Assembly (NCBI RefSeq): GCF_000010525.1
Contig: NC_009937.1
Coordinates: 2,609,501-2,673,500, forward strand
Reading direction: 5' to 3'
DNA: 64,000 nt
Source of the DNA: Azorhizobium caulinodans ORS 571
GTDB lineage: Bacteria; Pseudomonadota; Alphaproteobacteria; Rhizobiales; Xanthobacteraceae
Part shown: positions 17,216 through 28,137 of the stretch, one piece after another
Layout of the letters: each line of letters opens with the position of its first letter
Position numbering within the stretch: the first letter of the stretch is position 1
Position numbers and translations under genes: made by a program
Notes under the pieces: model-generated
Seen by the model: only the letters and a program-made list of their open reading frames with translations
Database searches by the model: none
Told to the model about the DNA's origin: nothing

Positions 17216-18064
17216 ATGAAGCTCGTCCGCTTCGGCGCCCCAGGTCAGGAAAAGCCGGGTCTAATCGATTCAAGCGGGAAGATCCGCGACCTGTCCGGCG
17301 TCGTCTCCGACATTGGCGGCGAGGTTCTCACCCGCGCCGGTCTTGCCAAGATCGCGGCCCTCGATCCCGCCGGCCTGCCGCTGGCGCCCGAGGGCGTGCG
17401 CCTCGGCTCCTGCGTGGCGCGGCCCGGCAACTTCATCGCCGTGGGCCTCAATTATGCGGACCACGCGGCCGAAACGAACAATCCGATTCCCGAGGAGCCG
17501 GTGCTGTTCAACAAGGCGCCGAACTGCGTGGTCGGCCCCAATGACGACGTGATGGTCCCCAAGAATTCCCAGAAACTCGACTGGGAAGTGGAACTGGTCA
17601 TCGTCATCGGCGACCGCGCCCGCTATGTGGACGAGAAGGACGCCCTCAAGCACGTCGCCGGCTACACGATCTGCAACGACGTGTCCGAGCGTCACTTCCA
17701 GATCGAGCGCGCCGGCCAGTGGACCAAGGGCAAGGGCAGCGAGACCTTCGGCCCGCTCGGCCCCTGGATGGTCACCACGGACGAACTGACCGACACCTCC
17801 AGCCTCGGCATGTGGCTCGAGGTGAACGGCGAACGGGTGCAGAACGGCTCGACGAAGACGATGATCTTCAACGTCGCCTATCTCGTCTCCTACATCAGCC
17901 AGTTCATGGTGCTCGATCCCGGCGACATCATCACCACCGGCACCCCGCCCGGCGTCGGCCTCGGCTTCAAGCCGCCGCGCTATCTGAAGGCGGGCGACGT
18001 GGTGCGCCTTGGCATCGACGGCCTCGGCGAGCAGCAGCAGACCATCGTGCCGTTCAAGCTCTGA
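17216..18064 (+). CDS. fumarylacetoacetate hydrolase family protein
   Basis: 282 aa with GGGAG before the ATG. The FAH fold's metal ligands are visible: GLNYADHAAE, then DWEVELVIVIG (Glu124 and Glu126) and the downstream Asp in CNDVSERHFQ. The KGKGSETFGPLGPWMV and GDIITTGTPPGVG stretches are common to ureidoglycolate lyases, 2,4-diketo-3-deoxyfuconate hydrolases and acylpyruvases, so the exact substrate is open. It is a cytoplasmic Mg-dependent hydrolase or lyase. The gene is monocistronic with its own terminator. Confidence 0.92.
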   Translation: MKLVRFGAPGQEKPGLIDSSGKIRDLSGVVSDIGGEVLTRAGLAKIAALDPAGLPLAPEGVRLGSCVARPGNFIAVGLNYADHAAETNNPIPEEPVLFNKAPNCVVGPNDDVMVPKNSQKLDWEVELVIVIGDRARYVDEKDALKHVAGYTICNDVSERHFQIERAGQWTKGKGSETFGPLGPWMVTTDELTDTSSLGMWLEVNGERVQNGSTKTMIFNVAYLVSYISQFMVLDPGDIITTGTPPGVGLGFKPPRYLKAGDVVRLGIDGLGEQQQTIVPFKL

Positions 18065-18088
18065 GCTTGTCCTGACGAAGTGAAAATG

Positions 18089-18119
18089 AGGGCCGCCGAC
18101 GCCCCGGCGGCCCTTTTTG
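18089..18119 (+). terminator. Rho-independent terminator
   Basis: The stem AGGGCCGCC / GGCGGCCCT with a 7-9 nt loop is followed by TTTTTG, between the FAH gene and the convergent YbdK-like gene. Confidence 0.88.
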
Positions 18120-18134
18120 TTTGGCGGCCCCGCC

Positions 18135-19256
18135 TCACTGGAGCGTGGCGTGAGCGAGCCAGGTCTTCACCGCCTGGAGGGCCTCACCGCGGTTGCCCGT
18201 GCGGTGGTGCGCCTCCTGATAGACGGCGATCTGCATGTCGGCGCTGGTGCCGGCGTCCGGAATGGTGCGCAAATGGAGCAGTGCATCGAGGCAGCCGAGA
18301 TCCTCGGCATCATCGGCCACGAGGGCGATGAGCTGGTCGAGGGCATCGCGCACCTGGATCGCGCGCTGTTCCGCGAGGTCCACGAACGAGCCGTGGATGC
18401 CGTAGCGCTGGGCTCGCCATTTGTTCTCGTTGGCGATGGCCCGGTCCACCGCGCCGATATGCCGGTGGTGCTCGGGATGGCGCACGAGGAAGCGCACGAG
18501 CGAGCGATAGAGGGCGGCGAGCGCCACCGCATCCTCCACCCGCGTGCAGGCGTCGGGCGCCCTCAGCTCCAGGGTCGGATGCTTCTGCGAGGGGCGGATC
18601 GCCCACCACACGTAGCTCGAATCGCTGATGGCCCGCGCGCCCACGAGCGCCGCCACATATTCCTCATAGGCCGCATTGTCCTCGAACAACTCGGGCAGGC
18701 CAGTGCGGGGCAGCTCGTCATAGGCCGCAAGGCGATAGCCCATCAGGCCGGTCTGCCGCGAGCCCCAGAAGGGCGAGGAGGTGGACAGGGCGATGAAGTG
18801 GGGCAGATAGGGCGTGATACGCCGCATGACGTCCACGCGCAGGTCCGGATCGGGCAGTTCCACATGAACGTGCAGGCCGCACACCATGTTGCGCTCGCCG
18901 AGCATCTGCAGATCCTGCATCAACCCGTCGTAGCGGTTGGCCTTGGTGGCGCGCACATTGTCCCAGCTCGCGGTGGGATGGGTGCCGGCGGCGATGAAGC
19001 CAAGGCCGTGTTCGGCTGCGACGCGCCCGGCAATGTGGCGCAGGTCGCGCAGCTCATCGAGCGCGTCGCCGATGCGGTCCGTCGGAGCGGTGGCCATTTC
19101 GAGCTGCGACTGGAGCAGTTCGACCGTGATGGAGTCGCCGAGGCGATCGCGCAGCGCATCGAAGAAGCCGGACGGCATCCGGCGCAGCGCCGCTTTAGTC
19201 TCGGCATCCACGACGAAGAACTCTTCCTCGATGCCGAAGCGATAATCATTGGACAT
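18135..19256 (-). CDS. YbdK-like carboxylate-amine ligase (GCS2 family)
   Basis: 373 aa. The start at 19256 has GGGAGG upstream and yields the family N-terminus [20 protein letters not shown]. Further motifs are [23 protein letters not shown] and [11 protein letters not shown]. These proteins are gamma-glutamylcysteine-synthetase-like ATP-dependent ligases with weak or unknown natural activity. Two perfect hairpins lie in the leader just upstream (19268-19307). Confidence 0.93.
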
Positions 19257-19267
19257 GCGTACCTCCC

Positions 19268-19307
19268 GGCTCGCCAGCGAGCCAAGTCGAAGCACTAACG
19301 CTTCGAC
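19268..19307 (-). promoter_or_regulatory. two adjacent perfect hairpins in the ybdK-like leader
   Basis: GGCTCGC-CA-GCGAGCC (19268-19283) and GTCGAAGC-ACTAAC-GCTTCGAC (19286-19307) are perfect 7- and 8-bp inverted repeats. They are separated by 2 nt and end 12 nt above the start codon, partly covering the ribosome site region. They could act as an RNA leader structure or an operator. No T-run follows. Confidence 0.4.
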
Positions 19308-19490
19308 CGGCGCGAAGTTGCGCTGAGGGTGATCGCAAATCCGTCAGCAATGGGGCACGCGCAAAAGACTGGAATCAAACCAGCCCACGTCGCTGATCTT
19401 CTGCCTCAAAACACAATGTGAACGCTGGCGTTGCCGTGGGATCGAAAATATTTCCAGCTCTCCACACGGTGAGCGGGAACTTTTTCGACT

Positions 19491-20243
19491 TCAACCGGAA
19501 GTGGGTCTCCAGTCCCCGCACACCGCCTGAACGAGCGCGAGTGCTGCGACCCCTGCCGTGTCGGCGCGCAGGATTCGCGGCCCGAGTGCGATGACGATCA
19601 CACGCTCCTGCCGATGCAGAAGCGTCCGCTCGTCCGCGGAGAAGCCGCCTTCCGGACCGATCAGGACGGTGATGGGCCCGCCCGCCGCAGGCCGCAGCGC
19701 CACGAGCGGGTCGGCGACGGGCGCGGCCTCGTCGCAGAACACGAGCATGTCGTCGGCCGGCCGGGCGCCGAGAAAGGCGGAAAGCCCCTGCGGGGCGCGC
19801 ACCGACGGGATGGTGAGGATGCCGCATTGTTCGGCCGCCTCGATGGCGTTCGCCTCCATGCGCTCGCCGTTCACCCGGGGAATCTGCGTGTGCTGGGTCA
19901 GCACTGGTGCCAGCACGCCGGCGCCCATCTCCACGGCCTTCTGGACCATGTAATCGAGGCGGGCGTGCTTCAGCGGCGCGAAGGCGTAGGTGAGGCCGGC
20001 GGCAGCCGGCTGGGGTCGGGTCTGGCCGCCGATGGACAGGCGTACCTCTTTCTTGCCGCCCTCGATGCGGGTCGCCCGCCACTCCCCGTCCCGCCCGTTG
20101 AAGACCAGCAGGCCGCCGCGCACGGGCAGGCGAATCACGTTCGCGACGTAATGGGCCTGCTCCGACGGCAGCGAGAAGGTGGTGTCCGCAGCAAGATCCT
20201 CGCGAACGAACAGGCGCTGGGCGCGGAAATCATGATCGGGCAT
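19491..20243 (-). CDS. rsmE: 16S rRNA (uracil(1498)-N(3))-methyltransferase
   Basis: 250 aa. The start at 20243 (MPDHDFRAQRLFVREDL) is preferred over a longer upstream frame. It has the two-part RsmE structure: an N-terminal PUA-like domain (SEQAHYVANVIRLPVRGGLL), then a SPOUT methyltransferase domain with IERR-like PRVNGERMEANAIEAAEQCG, VLIGPEGGFSADE and LGPRILRADTA, which forms the knotted SAM site. It methylates U1498 in the decoding region of 16S rRNA. Confidence 0.95.
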   Translation of the reverse strand: MPDHDFRAQRLFVREDLAADTTFSLPSEQAHYVANVIRLPVRGGLLVFNGRDGEWRATRIEGGKKEVRLSIGGQTRPQPAAAGLTYAFAPLKHARLDYMVQKAVEMGAGVLAPVLTQHTQIPRVNGERMEANAIEAAEQCGILTIPSVRAPQGLSAFLGARPADDMLVFCDEAAPVADPLVALRPAAGGPITVLIGPEGGFSADERTLLHRQERVIVIALGPRILRADTAGVAALALVQAVCGDWRPTSG

Positions 20244-20416
20244 CGGCCTCTCCCCGGCCGTGGCAGGACGGCCCAAAGCGATCGCGCGGCGCGGTACGCG
20301 CCATCTGTCCCGCCCTTCACCACGGCGGGTCGAGACGCGCAAGAGAGGATGTCGAGAGAAAGTGGGAGGTCAGGGCGAGCGTGCGAGCGGCTCGAAATGA
20401 CAAAGGTGCTGTGATC

Positions 20417-20493
20417 GTGCGGGGGCGCCATGCCGACGACCCCCGCCACGGCGCCAGGCGGTGAATGCCTCACCGCCGGGGCGCCCCCCGCAC
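20417..20493. other. strongly structured intergenic element
   Basis: The gap between the rsmE start and the cytochrome c stop (20244-20571, 328 bp) holds no gene. It contains a long imperfect inverted repeat: GTGCGGGGGCGCC at 20417-20429 and GGCGCCCCCCGCAC at 20480-20493, identical arms except for one extra C. Inside it is a perfect hairpin GGCGGTGA-N5-TCACCGCC (20457-20477). No T-tract flanks it. It may be a factor-assisted terminator for the cytochrome c gene or a small structured RNA. Confidence 0.45.
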
Positions 20494-20571
20494 GACCTAC
20501 GCGCCTGACCGGCTTTAGAACCATTGCAAATCAGCGCCGGTCGCACATCACCCGTATGGGTGACGCAAGGA

Positions 20572-20967
20572 TCACTTCTTCGACCCGTCGGCGTTGAACT
20601 GCGCCAGATAGGCGATGAGGTCGGCGCGCTCGGCTTCGTTCTTGATGCCGATGAACGCCATCTTGCCCTTGGGAGCGAGAACCTTGGGATTGGTCAGGTA
20701 GTCGTTGAGGGTCGCCTCGTCCCACACCTTGCCCGCGGCAGCGCCAGCCTTGATGTCCTCGGAATAGGCATAGCCCTCGAAATGGGCCCACTTGGCGCCG
20801 ACGATGCCGTTCAGAGGCGGGCCGACCTTGGTCTTGGCTTCGGGGCCGACGGCATGGCAGGCCATGCACTTCTTGAACGCCTGTTCGCCCTTGGCCACGT
20901 CCGCATCGGCGGACGCCAGCGCCGTGGAGGCCGCAAGGGCCAGAACAGCAAGCAGAATACGAGTCAT
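20572..20967 (-). CDS. periplasmic class I cytochrome c (cytochrome c2/c-550 type)
   Basis: 131 aa. The signal peptide MTRILLAVLALAASTALASA ends near residue 20. The haem site is Cys34-x-x-Cys37-His38 (CMACH), and the axial methionine is probably Met103 in KGKMAFIGI. The order KCMACHAVGPEAKTKVGPPL and the C-terminal LIAYLAQF helix are typical of cytochrome c2-like electron carriers between the bc1 complex and oxidases. Haem is attached in the periplasm by the Ccm system. Confidence 0.93.
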   Translation of the reverse strand: MTRILLAVLALAASTALASADADVAKGEQAFKKCMACHAVGPEAKTKVGPPLNGIVGAKWAHFEGYAYSEDIKAGAAAGKVWDEATLNDYLTNPKVLAPKGKMAFIGIKNEAERADLIAYLAQFNADGSKK

Positions 20968-21048
20968 GTGCGGTCCTTCTGAGCATGCGGCACGAGCCGC
21001 AGCGAAGGCGCACGATATAGCCCGGTTTGGATCTCTTCCAAGTGGCAG

Positions 21049-21075
21049 AGGGCCGCGCCTTGGCGGCGCGGCCCT
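21049..21075 (-). terminator. GC-rich hairpin downstream of folD
   Basis: A perfect 11-bp stem AGGGCCGCGCC / GGCGCGGCCCT with a 5-nt loop lies between folD and the cytochrome c gene. It lacks a T-tract, so termination may need Rho or may be inefficient. Confidence 0.55.
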
Positions 21076-21111
21076 GCGACATGCGCGCCCTGCCGGGGGC
21101 CACGCGCGGAC

Positions 21112-21984
21112 TCAGAGCCCCTTCTGGCGGCGGGCGGCGGTGAGGGTGTTCTGGAGAAGGCAGGCGATGGTCATGGGGCCGACGCCGCCGGGCACGGGCG
21201 TGATGAGGCCGGCGACGCCCAGCGCCTCCTCATAGGCCACATCGCCCACAAGGCGCGTCTTGCCGTCCGCCTTCGGCACGCGGTTGATGCCGACGTCGAT
21301 GACCGTGGCACCGGGCTTGATCCAGTCGCCCCGCACCATCTCCGGGCGGCCGACGGCGGCAACCAGAATGTCAGCCTGGCGGCACATGCCCGGCAGATCG
21401 CGGGTGCGCGAATGGGCGATCGTAACGGTGCAGTCCTCCCGCAGCAGAAGCTGCGCCGCCGGCTTGCCGACGATGTTGGAGCGCCCAACCACCACGGCAT
21501 TGAGCCCGGAGAGATTGCCCAGGTGATGCTTCAGCAGCATCACGCAGCCGAGCGGCGTGCAGGGCACGAGGGCGTCGAGGCCCACCGCGAGGCGGCCGGC
21601 ATTCACCACATGGAAGCCGTCCACATCCTTTGCCGGATCGATGGCGGCCAGGACCTTCATGGAATCGAGATGGGCCGGCAGCGGAAGCTGCACGAGAATG
21701 CCGTTCACCGCCGGATCGGCGTTGAGCTTTTCCACCAGCGCCAGAAGGTCGGCTTCCGCCGTGTCGGCCGGCAGCTTGTACTCGAATGAGGCCATGCCGG
21801 CCTCCGCCGTCTGGGCGGCCTTGTTGCGCACATAGACCTGGCTCGCCGGGTCCTCGCCCACCAGCACCACCGCGAGACCGGGCTTCAGGTCATGGTCCCG
21901 CACCAGTACGGCGACCTCTTCGGCAATGCGGGCGCGCAGGCCAGCGGCGAACGCCTTTCCGTCGATGGGCTTGGTCTCGATCAC
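21112..21984 (-). CDS. folD: bifunctional methylenetetrahydrofolate dehydrogenase/cyclohydrolase
   Basis: 290 aa, standard length. It interconverts 5,10-methylene-THF, methenyl-THF and 10-formyl-THF with NADP in the cytoplasm. Visible motifs: [14 protein letters not shown] with the catalytic Lys, [38 protein letters not shown] (NADP-binding turn) and [12 protein letters not shown] near the end. An AT-rich stretch at 22085-22128, separating it from tgt, may hold its promoter. Confidence 0.97.
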   Translation of the reverse strand: MIETKPIDGKAFAAGLRARIAEEVAVLVRDHDLKPGLAVVLVGEDPASQVYVRNKAAQTAEAGMASFEYKLPADTAEADLLALVEKLNADPAVNGILVQLPLPAHLDSMKVLAAIDPAKDVDGFHVVNAGRLAVGLDALVPCTPLGCVMLLKHHLGNLSGLNAVVVGRSNIVGKPAAQLLLREDCTVTIAHSRTRDLPGMCRQADILVAAVGRPEMVRGDWIKPGATVIDVGINRVPKADGKTRLVGDVAYEEALGVAGLITPVPGGVGPMTIACLLQNTLTAARRQKGL

Positions 21985-22128
21985 GGAGCGATCCTCGGGG
22001 CTTGTGAAGGCGAGCGTGTTCTGGGCGGCAAGGCGGAACGGTGCAACCCCAAAAGGCGCGCCCCTCCCCTGCGCTCAGGCAACGCACCTTACGAAGAAAC
22101 TAATTTTCGTTCTAGGAATATTTCCGAT

Positions 22129-23265
22129 TCAGGCCAGGCGTGGAATATCGCCGCGCGCCCAGCCTTCCTTCGTCTCCCTGCGGAAATCCTCGAACCGCCC
22201 TTCGGCGATGGCCCCGCGGATGCCGCGCATGAGGTCCTGGTAATAATGGAGGTTCGCCCAGGAGATCAGCATGGCCCCCAGCATCTCCTCGCAGCGCACA
22301 AGGTGGTGGAGATAGGCCCGGGAATAATCCCGCAGCGCCGGGCAATCACTCTCTTCGTCGAGCGGGCGGGAATCTTCCGCATGGCGGGCATTCTTGAGGT
22401 TGATACGGCCGAAGCGGGTGAAGGCCAGCGCATGGCGGCCCGAGCGGGTGGGCATCACGCAGTCGAACATGTCGATGCCCCGCGCCACGGCCTCCAGCAT
22501 GTCGTCTGGCGTGCCGACCCCCATGAGATAGCGGGGCTTTTCCTTGGGCAGGTGCGGCTCGACCGTCTCGATCATGTCCAGCATGACCTCTTGCGGCTCG
22601 CCGACCGCGAGGCCGCCGATGGAATAGCCGGGGAAGTCCATAGCCGCGAGCTCGCGGGCGGATTCGATGCGCAGGCGCGGCACCGCCCCGCCCTGCACGA
22701 TGCCGTACAGCGCCCGCCCCTTGGGCTGAAGCTCGAACGCCTTCTTCGAGCGCTCCGCCCAGCGCAGCGACAGGCGCATGGCGCGCTCGGCCTCGGCTTC
22801 CTCGCAGGGCAGGCTGACGCATTCATCGAGCTGCATCTGGATGTCAGCGCCGAGCAGGCCCTGGATCTCGATGGAGCGCTCCGGGGTCATCTCGTGCAGC
22901 GCGCCGTCCACGTGCGAACGGAAGGTGACGCCCTTCTCGGTGATTTTGCGCAGGCCGGACAGGGACATGACCTGGAAACCGCCGGAATCGGTGAGGATCG
23001 GCCGCTCCCAGCGCATGAATTTATGCAGCCCGCCGAGCTTGGCCACCCGCTCCGCGCTCGGGCGCAGCATCAGGTGATAGGTGTTACCCAGCAGGATGTC
23101 GGCGCCGGTGGCCCGCACCTGTTCGGGATAGATGCCCTTGACGGTGGCCACTGTGCCGACCGGCATGAAGGCGGGCGTGCGGATCTCGCCGCGCGGCGTG
23201 GAAATGGCGCCCGTGCGGGCGGTGCCGTCGGTCGCGTGGACCTTGAAGGAGAAGGTGTCGGTCAT
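22129..23265 (-). CDS. tgt: queuine/preQ1 tRNA-guanine transglycosylase
   Basis: 378 aa. It swaps guanine-34 of GUN tRNAs for preQ1 in queuosine synthesis. The nucleophilic Asp is in [13 protein letters not shown], and the base-binding [12 protein letters not shown] and [17 protein letters not shown] blocks are intact. The zinc region reads [20 protein letters not shown]: only the middle of the usual Cys-x-Cys-x-x-Cys is Cys, the flanking positions being Ser and Leu. The downstream His (WANLHYYQ) is kept. It follows queA by 60 bp in one operon. Confidence 0.96.
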   Translation of the reverse strand: MTDTFSFKVHATDGTARTGAISTPRGEIRTPAFMPVGTVATVKGIYPEQVRATGADILLGNTYHLMLRPSAERVAKLGGLHKFMRWERPILTDSGGFQVMSLSGLRKITEKGVTFRSHVDGALHEMTPERSIEIQGLLGADIQMQLDECVSLPCEEAEAERAMRLSLRWAERSKKAFELQPKGRALYGIVQGGAVPRLRIESARELAAMDFPGYSIGGLAVGEPQEVMLDMIETVEPHLPKEKPRYLMGVGTPDDMLEAVARGIDMFDCVMPTRSGRHALAFTRFGRINLKNARHAEDSRPLDEESDCPALRDYSRAYLHHLVRCEEMLGAMLISWANLHYYQDLMRGIRGAIAEGRFEDFRRETKEGWARGDIPRLA

Positions 23266-23325
23266 TTCGGCTGCTCTAGAGCACGGGCCGGCCCGAATGA
23301 AAAGCGCGCCGCACGTATGGCAACC

Positions 23326-24390
23326 TCACCGTTCCAGTAGGCAGGCGTCGCCGTAGGAATAGAAGCGATAGCCGGAGGCGATGGCGTGGGCGTAAGCGCG
23401 CTTCTGGGTCTCGTGTCCCACGAAGGCAGCCACCAGCATCACCAGCGTCGATCTCGGCAGGTGGAAATTGGTGAGCATCACATCGGAGGCACGGAAGGCA
23501 TAGCCGGGCGTGATGAAGATGTCCGTCTCGCCGAGATAGGGGCGGATGGACCCCTCCGGCGTCGCCGCGGTCTCGATGAGGCGGGTAGCGGTTGAGCCCA
23601 CGGTGATGATGCGCCCGCCCCGGGCCTTCACCGCATTGAGCTCCGCCGCCGTTTCGGGGCTCACCTCGCCCCATTCCGCATGCATCTGGTGGTCGGTGGT
23701 GTCCTCGGCCTTCACCGGCAGGAAGGTGCCCGCCCCCACATGCAGCGTGACCGTGTAGCGGGAGACGCCGCGCGCCGCGATCTTCGCCAGCAGGTCGGGC
23801 GTGAAATGCAGGCTCGCCGTCGGCGCAGCGACCGAGCCCTCCACGCGGGCGAACACCGGCTGGTAGTCGGTGCGGTCGCGATCGTCTTCGGGCCGCTTGG
23901 CGGCGATGTAGGGCGGCAGCGGCATGTGACCGATGGCGTCGATGGCCGCATCCAGCTCAGGGCCGGACAGGGCAAAGGCGAAATGCACCTCGCCGCTCTC
24001 CAGCTTGTCGAGAACACGGGCCTCCAAAGTGCCGCCGCTCGCGCCGGCAAAGACCACGGTCTCGCCCACCGCGAGGCGCTTGGCGGGCTTGGCGAAGGCG
24101 GCCCAGGCCGAACCCGAGAGGCGGCGGATGAGAGTCGCCTCGATGGCCACCGTGCTGCCGCCGGCACGGGTGCGCGTGCCATCGAGCCGGGCCGGGATCA
24201 CTTTCGTGTCATTGACCACCAAGGCGTCGCCCGGCTGGAGCAGATCCGGAAGGTCGGCGATGGTGCGGTCTTCCAGTTCCGGCGCTGCGCCGGGACGCAC
24301 GCGCAGCAGGCGCGCACTCTCCCGCGGTTCGGCGGGGCGCAAAGCGATGCGTTCGGGGGGAAGGTCGAAATCGAAGGCGTCGACGCGCAT
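23326..24390 (-). CDS. queA: S-adenosylmethionine:tRNA ribosyltransferase-isomerase
   Basis: 354 aa. It transfers and isomerises the ribosyl group of SAM onto preQ1-modified tRNA to give epoxyqueuosine. It starts with the family sequence [20 protein letters not shown] and contains [39 protein letters not shown] and [17 protein letters not shown]. It is upstream of tgt, so consecutive steps of queuosine synthesis are co-encoded. A perfect 7-bp hairpin (24402-24419) lies in its leader. Confidence 0.97.
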   Translation of the reverse strand: MRVDAFDFDLPPERIALRPAEPRESARLLRVRPGAAPELEDRTIADLPDLLQPGDALVVNDTKVIPARLDGTRTRAGGSTVAIEATLIRRLSGSAWAAFAKPAKRLAVGETVVFAGASGGTLEARVLDKLESGEVHFAFALSGPELDAAIDAIGHMPLPPYIAAKRPEDDRDRTDYQPVFARVEGSVAAPTASLHFTPDLLAKIAARGVSRYTVTLHVGAGTFLPVKAEDTTDHQMHAEWGEVSPETAAELNAVKARGGRIITVGSTATRLIETAATPEGSIRPYLGETDIFITPGYAFRASDVMLTNFHLPRSTLVMLVAAFVGHETQKRAYAHAIASGYRFYSYGDACLLER

Positions 24391-24472
24391 GGGTCCTCGA
24401 GGGGCCTCGCCAGAGGCCCGGCTGCGTTGGGCGCCCGCTCTTAGCGGGCATGCGCGCGGAGGAAAAGGGCCG

Positions 24473-25090
24473 TCAGAAGATGGCGACCGCGCCCTGCCAG
24501 ATGGCCCAGGTCATGGCGAACGCCACCAGCGTGCCGATGGCGGTGGCGAAGAAGCCGCCGAGGATCACCGCCCCGTCCCGCTCCACGAGACCAAGGCCGA
24601 GGATGCACACCGCGATGCCGGGCGGCATGTTGCCGAGGAAGGGGATGGGCAGCAGCAGGACGAAGCCGAGGAGCACCACCAGCGCCCCGACGACCCGGCG
24701 CGAGGTCGGCCCGGCGAACACCTCCATGCGCGGCCGCGACCAGCGCTCGAACCAGAGGATCCAGGACCGAGAGCGGTTGACGATGGTCTCCAGCACCGAG
24801 CGGGAGAAGGTGCGCTTGGAAATCGCCTGCGGCAGCCACAGCTCCTGCCGGCCCATGGCCATCTGAAGGCCGATGAGCGCGAGAATGATGCCGCAGATCA
24901 CCGGAATGCCGGGCGGCATGGGAATGCAGTTGGGCAGGCCGAACAGCAGGAAGCTGATGCCGAACGCGCGATTGCGCAGCGCGTCCAGAAGATCGCCCAC
25001 CGAAACGCGCTCGCTTGTGTGGGCGGCTAGGACGGCGGCAAGCAGTTCGGACGTGCGGGGAGTGCGATGGTCCACCGGGGCCTCGTTCAT
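24473..25090 (-). CDS. ExoD-family membrane protein
   Basis: 205 aa. It has an N-terminal soluble helix ([20 protein letters not shown]), then [20 protein letters not shown] and [20 protein letters not shown], the highly conserved ExoD core, and further membrane helices at the C-terminus ([20 protein letters not shown]). Rhizobial ExoD affects exopolysaccharide production and alkaline tolerance by an unknown mechanism. It lies below the usg gene and above queA on the same strand. Confidence 0.92.
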   Translation of the reverse strand: MNEAPVDHRTPRTSELLAAVLAAHTSERVSVGDLLDALRNRAFGISFLLFGLPNCIPMPPGIPVICGIILALIGLQMAMGRQELWLPQAISKRTFSRSVLETIVNRSRSWILWFERWSRPRMEVFAGPTSRRVVGALVVLLGFVLLLPIPFLGNMPPGIAVCILGLGLVERDGAVILGGFFATAIGTLVAFAMTWAIWQGAVAIF

Positions 25091-25187
25091 GACGGCCCCC
25101 TCTTTAACACTGATAAAGCGGCGGTGTCAGGGCGCCCGCAGCGAAACCGGGCGCCCTGCCCCCAGACACATTCCCATAGGGAACAGA

Positions 25188-25457
25188 TCAGTGGATCTGG
25201 AAAATGCCGCCCACGGCCCGCAGCTCGGCGGGCTTGATGAGGCTCTGATGCACCACGCGCACCTCGTGCAGCGGACCTTCCAGTTCGCGCTGCCAGAATT
25301 CGAGAAAGCGGTTCAGCTCGGGGAAGCGGGGCGAGAGATCGTAATTCTGCCAGATGTAGGTCTGGAGGAAGCTCGGGTGATCCGGCATCCGGTAAAGGAT
25401 GTGGGCGGTCACCAGCCCGTAGCCGGCCATCTGCTTGGCAAAATCGGAAGACGCCAT
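25188..25457 (-). CDS. usg: Usg family protein
   Basis: 89 aa. It is a small alphaproteobacterial family named for its place near trp genes. The stretches ADF-like MASSDFAKQMAGYGLVTAHI, LYRMPDHPSFLQTYIWQNYD and FPELNRFLEFWQRELEG are strongly conserved. There is no known biochemical function and no signal peptide. Here it is divergent from groESL and upstream of the exoD-like gene rather than in a tryptophan context. Confidence 0.9.
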   Translation of the reverse strand: MASSDFAKQMAGYGLVTAHILYRMPDHPSFLQTYIWQNYDLSPRFPELNRFLEFWQRELEGPLHEVRVVHQSLIKPAELRAVGGIFQIH

Positions 25458-25648
25458 CGAACACCTCCGTATGAGCTGAAACCCTCGTGGTTAAGACAGG
25501 TGAATTGTCGGCTACGGAGCTTGCGCGAGGCAAGCCTAAAGAATGGTTTCCATTTTGGTATCAATGTCTTAGCAGCATCGGTTGCGGTCTGCTAATAGTG
25601 CTCGCGGCGACAGCGCTATCGCGGGTGGCTGCTCATGCGCCGGGCGGC

Positions 25649-25675
25649 TTGGCACTCATGGGAGAGGAGTGCTAA
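25649..25675 (+). promoter_or_regulatory. CIRCE element (HrcA operator) upstream of groESL
   Basis: TTGGCACTC-N9-GAGTGCTAA matches the CIRCE consensus TTAGCACTC-N9-GAGTGCTAA with a single change (A to G at position 3 of the left arm). It lies 158 bp above the groES ATG in the 375-bp gap between usg and groES. It implies repression by HrcA, whose gene is not in this window. Confidence 0.9.
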
Positions 25676-25692
25676 TTTTTTCTCGCGCCCCC

Positions 25693-25721
25693 CTTGTCGG
25701 TCTTGCGGGGCGCTCTTAGAT
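25693..25721 (+). promoter_or_regulatory. candidate RpoH-type promoter for groESL
   Basis: CTTGTC and CTTAGAT are separated by 16 nt, close to the alphaproteobacterial heat-shock consensus CTTGAC-N16/17-CYTATNT. The element lies about 18 bp downstream of CIRCE and 112 bp upstream of groES. CIRCE usually overlaps or follows the start site, so this placement is tentative. Confidence 0.35.
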
Positions 25722-25832
25722 GGCAACTGGGACTGGGCGGGCGTGCCGTGTGGGCGCCTCAACGACAGTCCCGGCACGGGCGCCGGGCTTGCCAGCAGGC
25801 GCACGGCCCAACCGTCAACATGGAGGTTCCCG

Positions 25833-26147
25833 ATGGGTTTCCGCCCCCTGCACGACCGCGTGGTCGTGAAGCGCATCGAAGCTGAGCAGAAGACTGCCGG
25901 CGGCATCATCATCCCTGACACCGCCAAGGAAAAGCCGCAGGAAGGCGAAGTCGTCGCCGTCGGCGCCGGCGTGCGGAACGAAAAGGGTGAGCTCGTTGCC
26001 CTCGACGTGAAGGCGGGTGATCGCGTGCTGTTCGGCAAGTGGTCCGGCACCGAGGTGAAGATCGACGGCCAGGACCTGCTCATCATGAAGGAGAGCGACA
26101 TCCTCGGCGTGGTCGAGGCGTCCGCCTCCGCCAAGAAGGCCGCGTGA
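25833..26147 (+). CDS. groES: co-chaperonin GroES
   Basis: 104 aa. The ATG at 25833 has GGAGG 6 nt upstream and gives the canonical start [20 protein letters not shown]. The mobile loop ([20 protein letters not shown]) and the roof loop ([20 protein letters not shown]) are intact. The heptameric cap works with GroEL. It is first in the groESL operon under CIRCE, 53 bp before groEL. Confidence 0.98.
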   Translation: MGFRPLHDRVVVKRIEAEQKTAGGIIIPDTAKEKPQEGEVVAVGAGVRNEKGELVALDVKAGDRVLFGKWSGTEVKIDGQDLLIMKESDILGVVEASASAKKAA

Positions 26148-26170
26148 CGCTTTCCTCGCACGCTTCGTGA

Positions 26171-27999
<1,829 letters not shown>

Positions 28000-28026
28000 C
28001 TCTCGATCAGGTTTCGAGTACGGGAA

Positions 28027-28052
28027 GGGCGTCGCGCGAGCGGCGCCCTTTT
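28027..28052 (+). terminator. Rho-independent terminator of groESL
   Basis: A 9-bp stem GGGCGTCGC / GCGGCGCCC (one G-T pair) with a GCGA tetraloop is followed by TTTT. It lies just beyond the tandem repeat, so the repeats are within the groEL transcript's 3' region. Confidence 0.85.
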
Positions 28053-28137
28053 CGTTTGCGGCGGCTCGCGGATTGCGGCAAGGCTCCCGCTCGCCGGGGT
28101 GTCATCTCCTGGTCATGAAGCGTGGCTATCGGGCGGC

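Noticed and set aside
24391..24472. preQ1 riboswitch in the queA leader
   Set aside because: Only simple GC hairpins are present (24402-24419 and 24433-24449); the A-rich tail and preQ1 loop sequence are missing.
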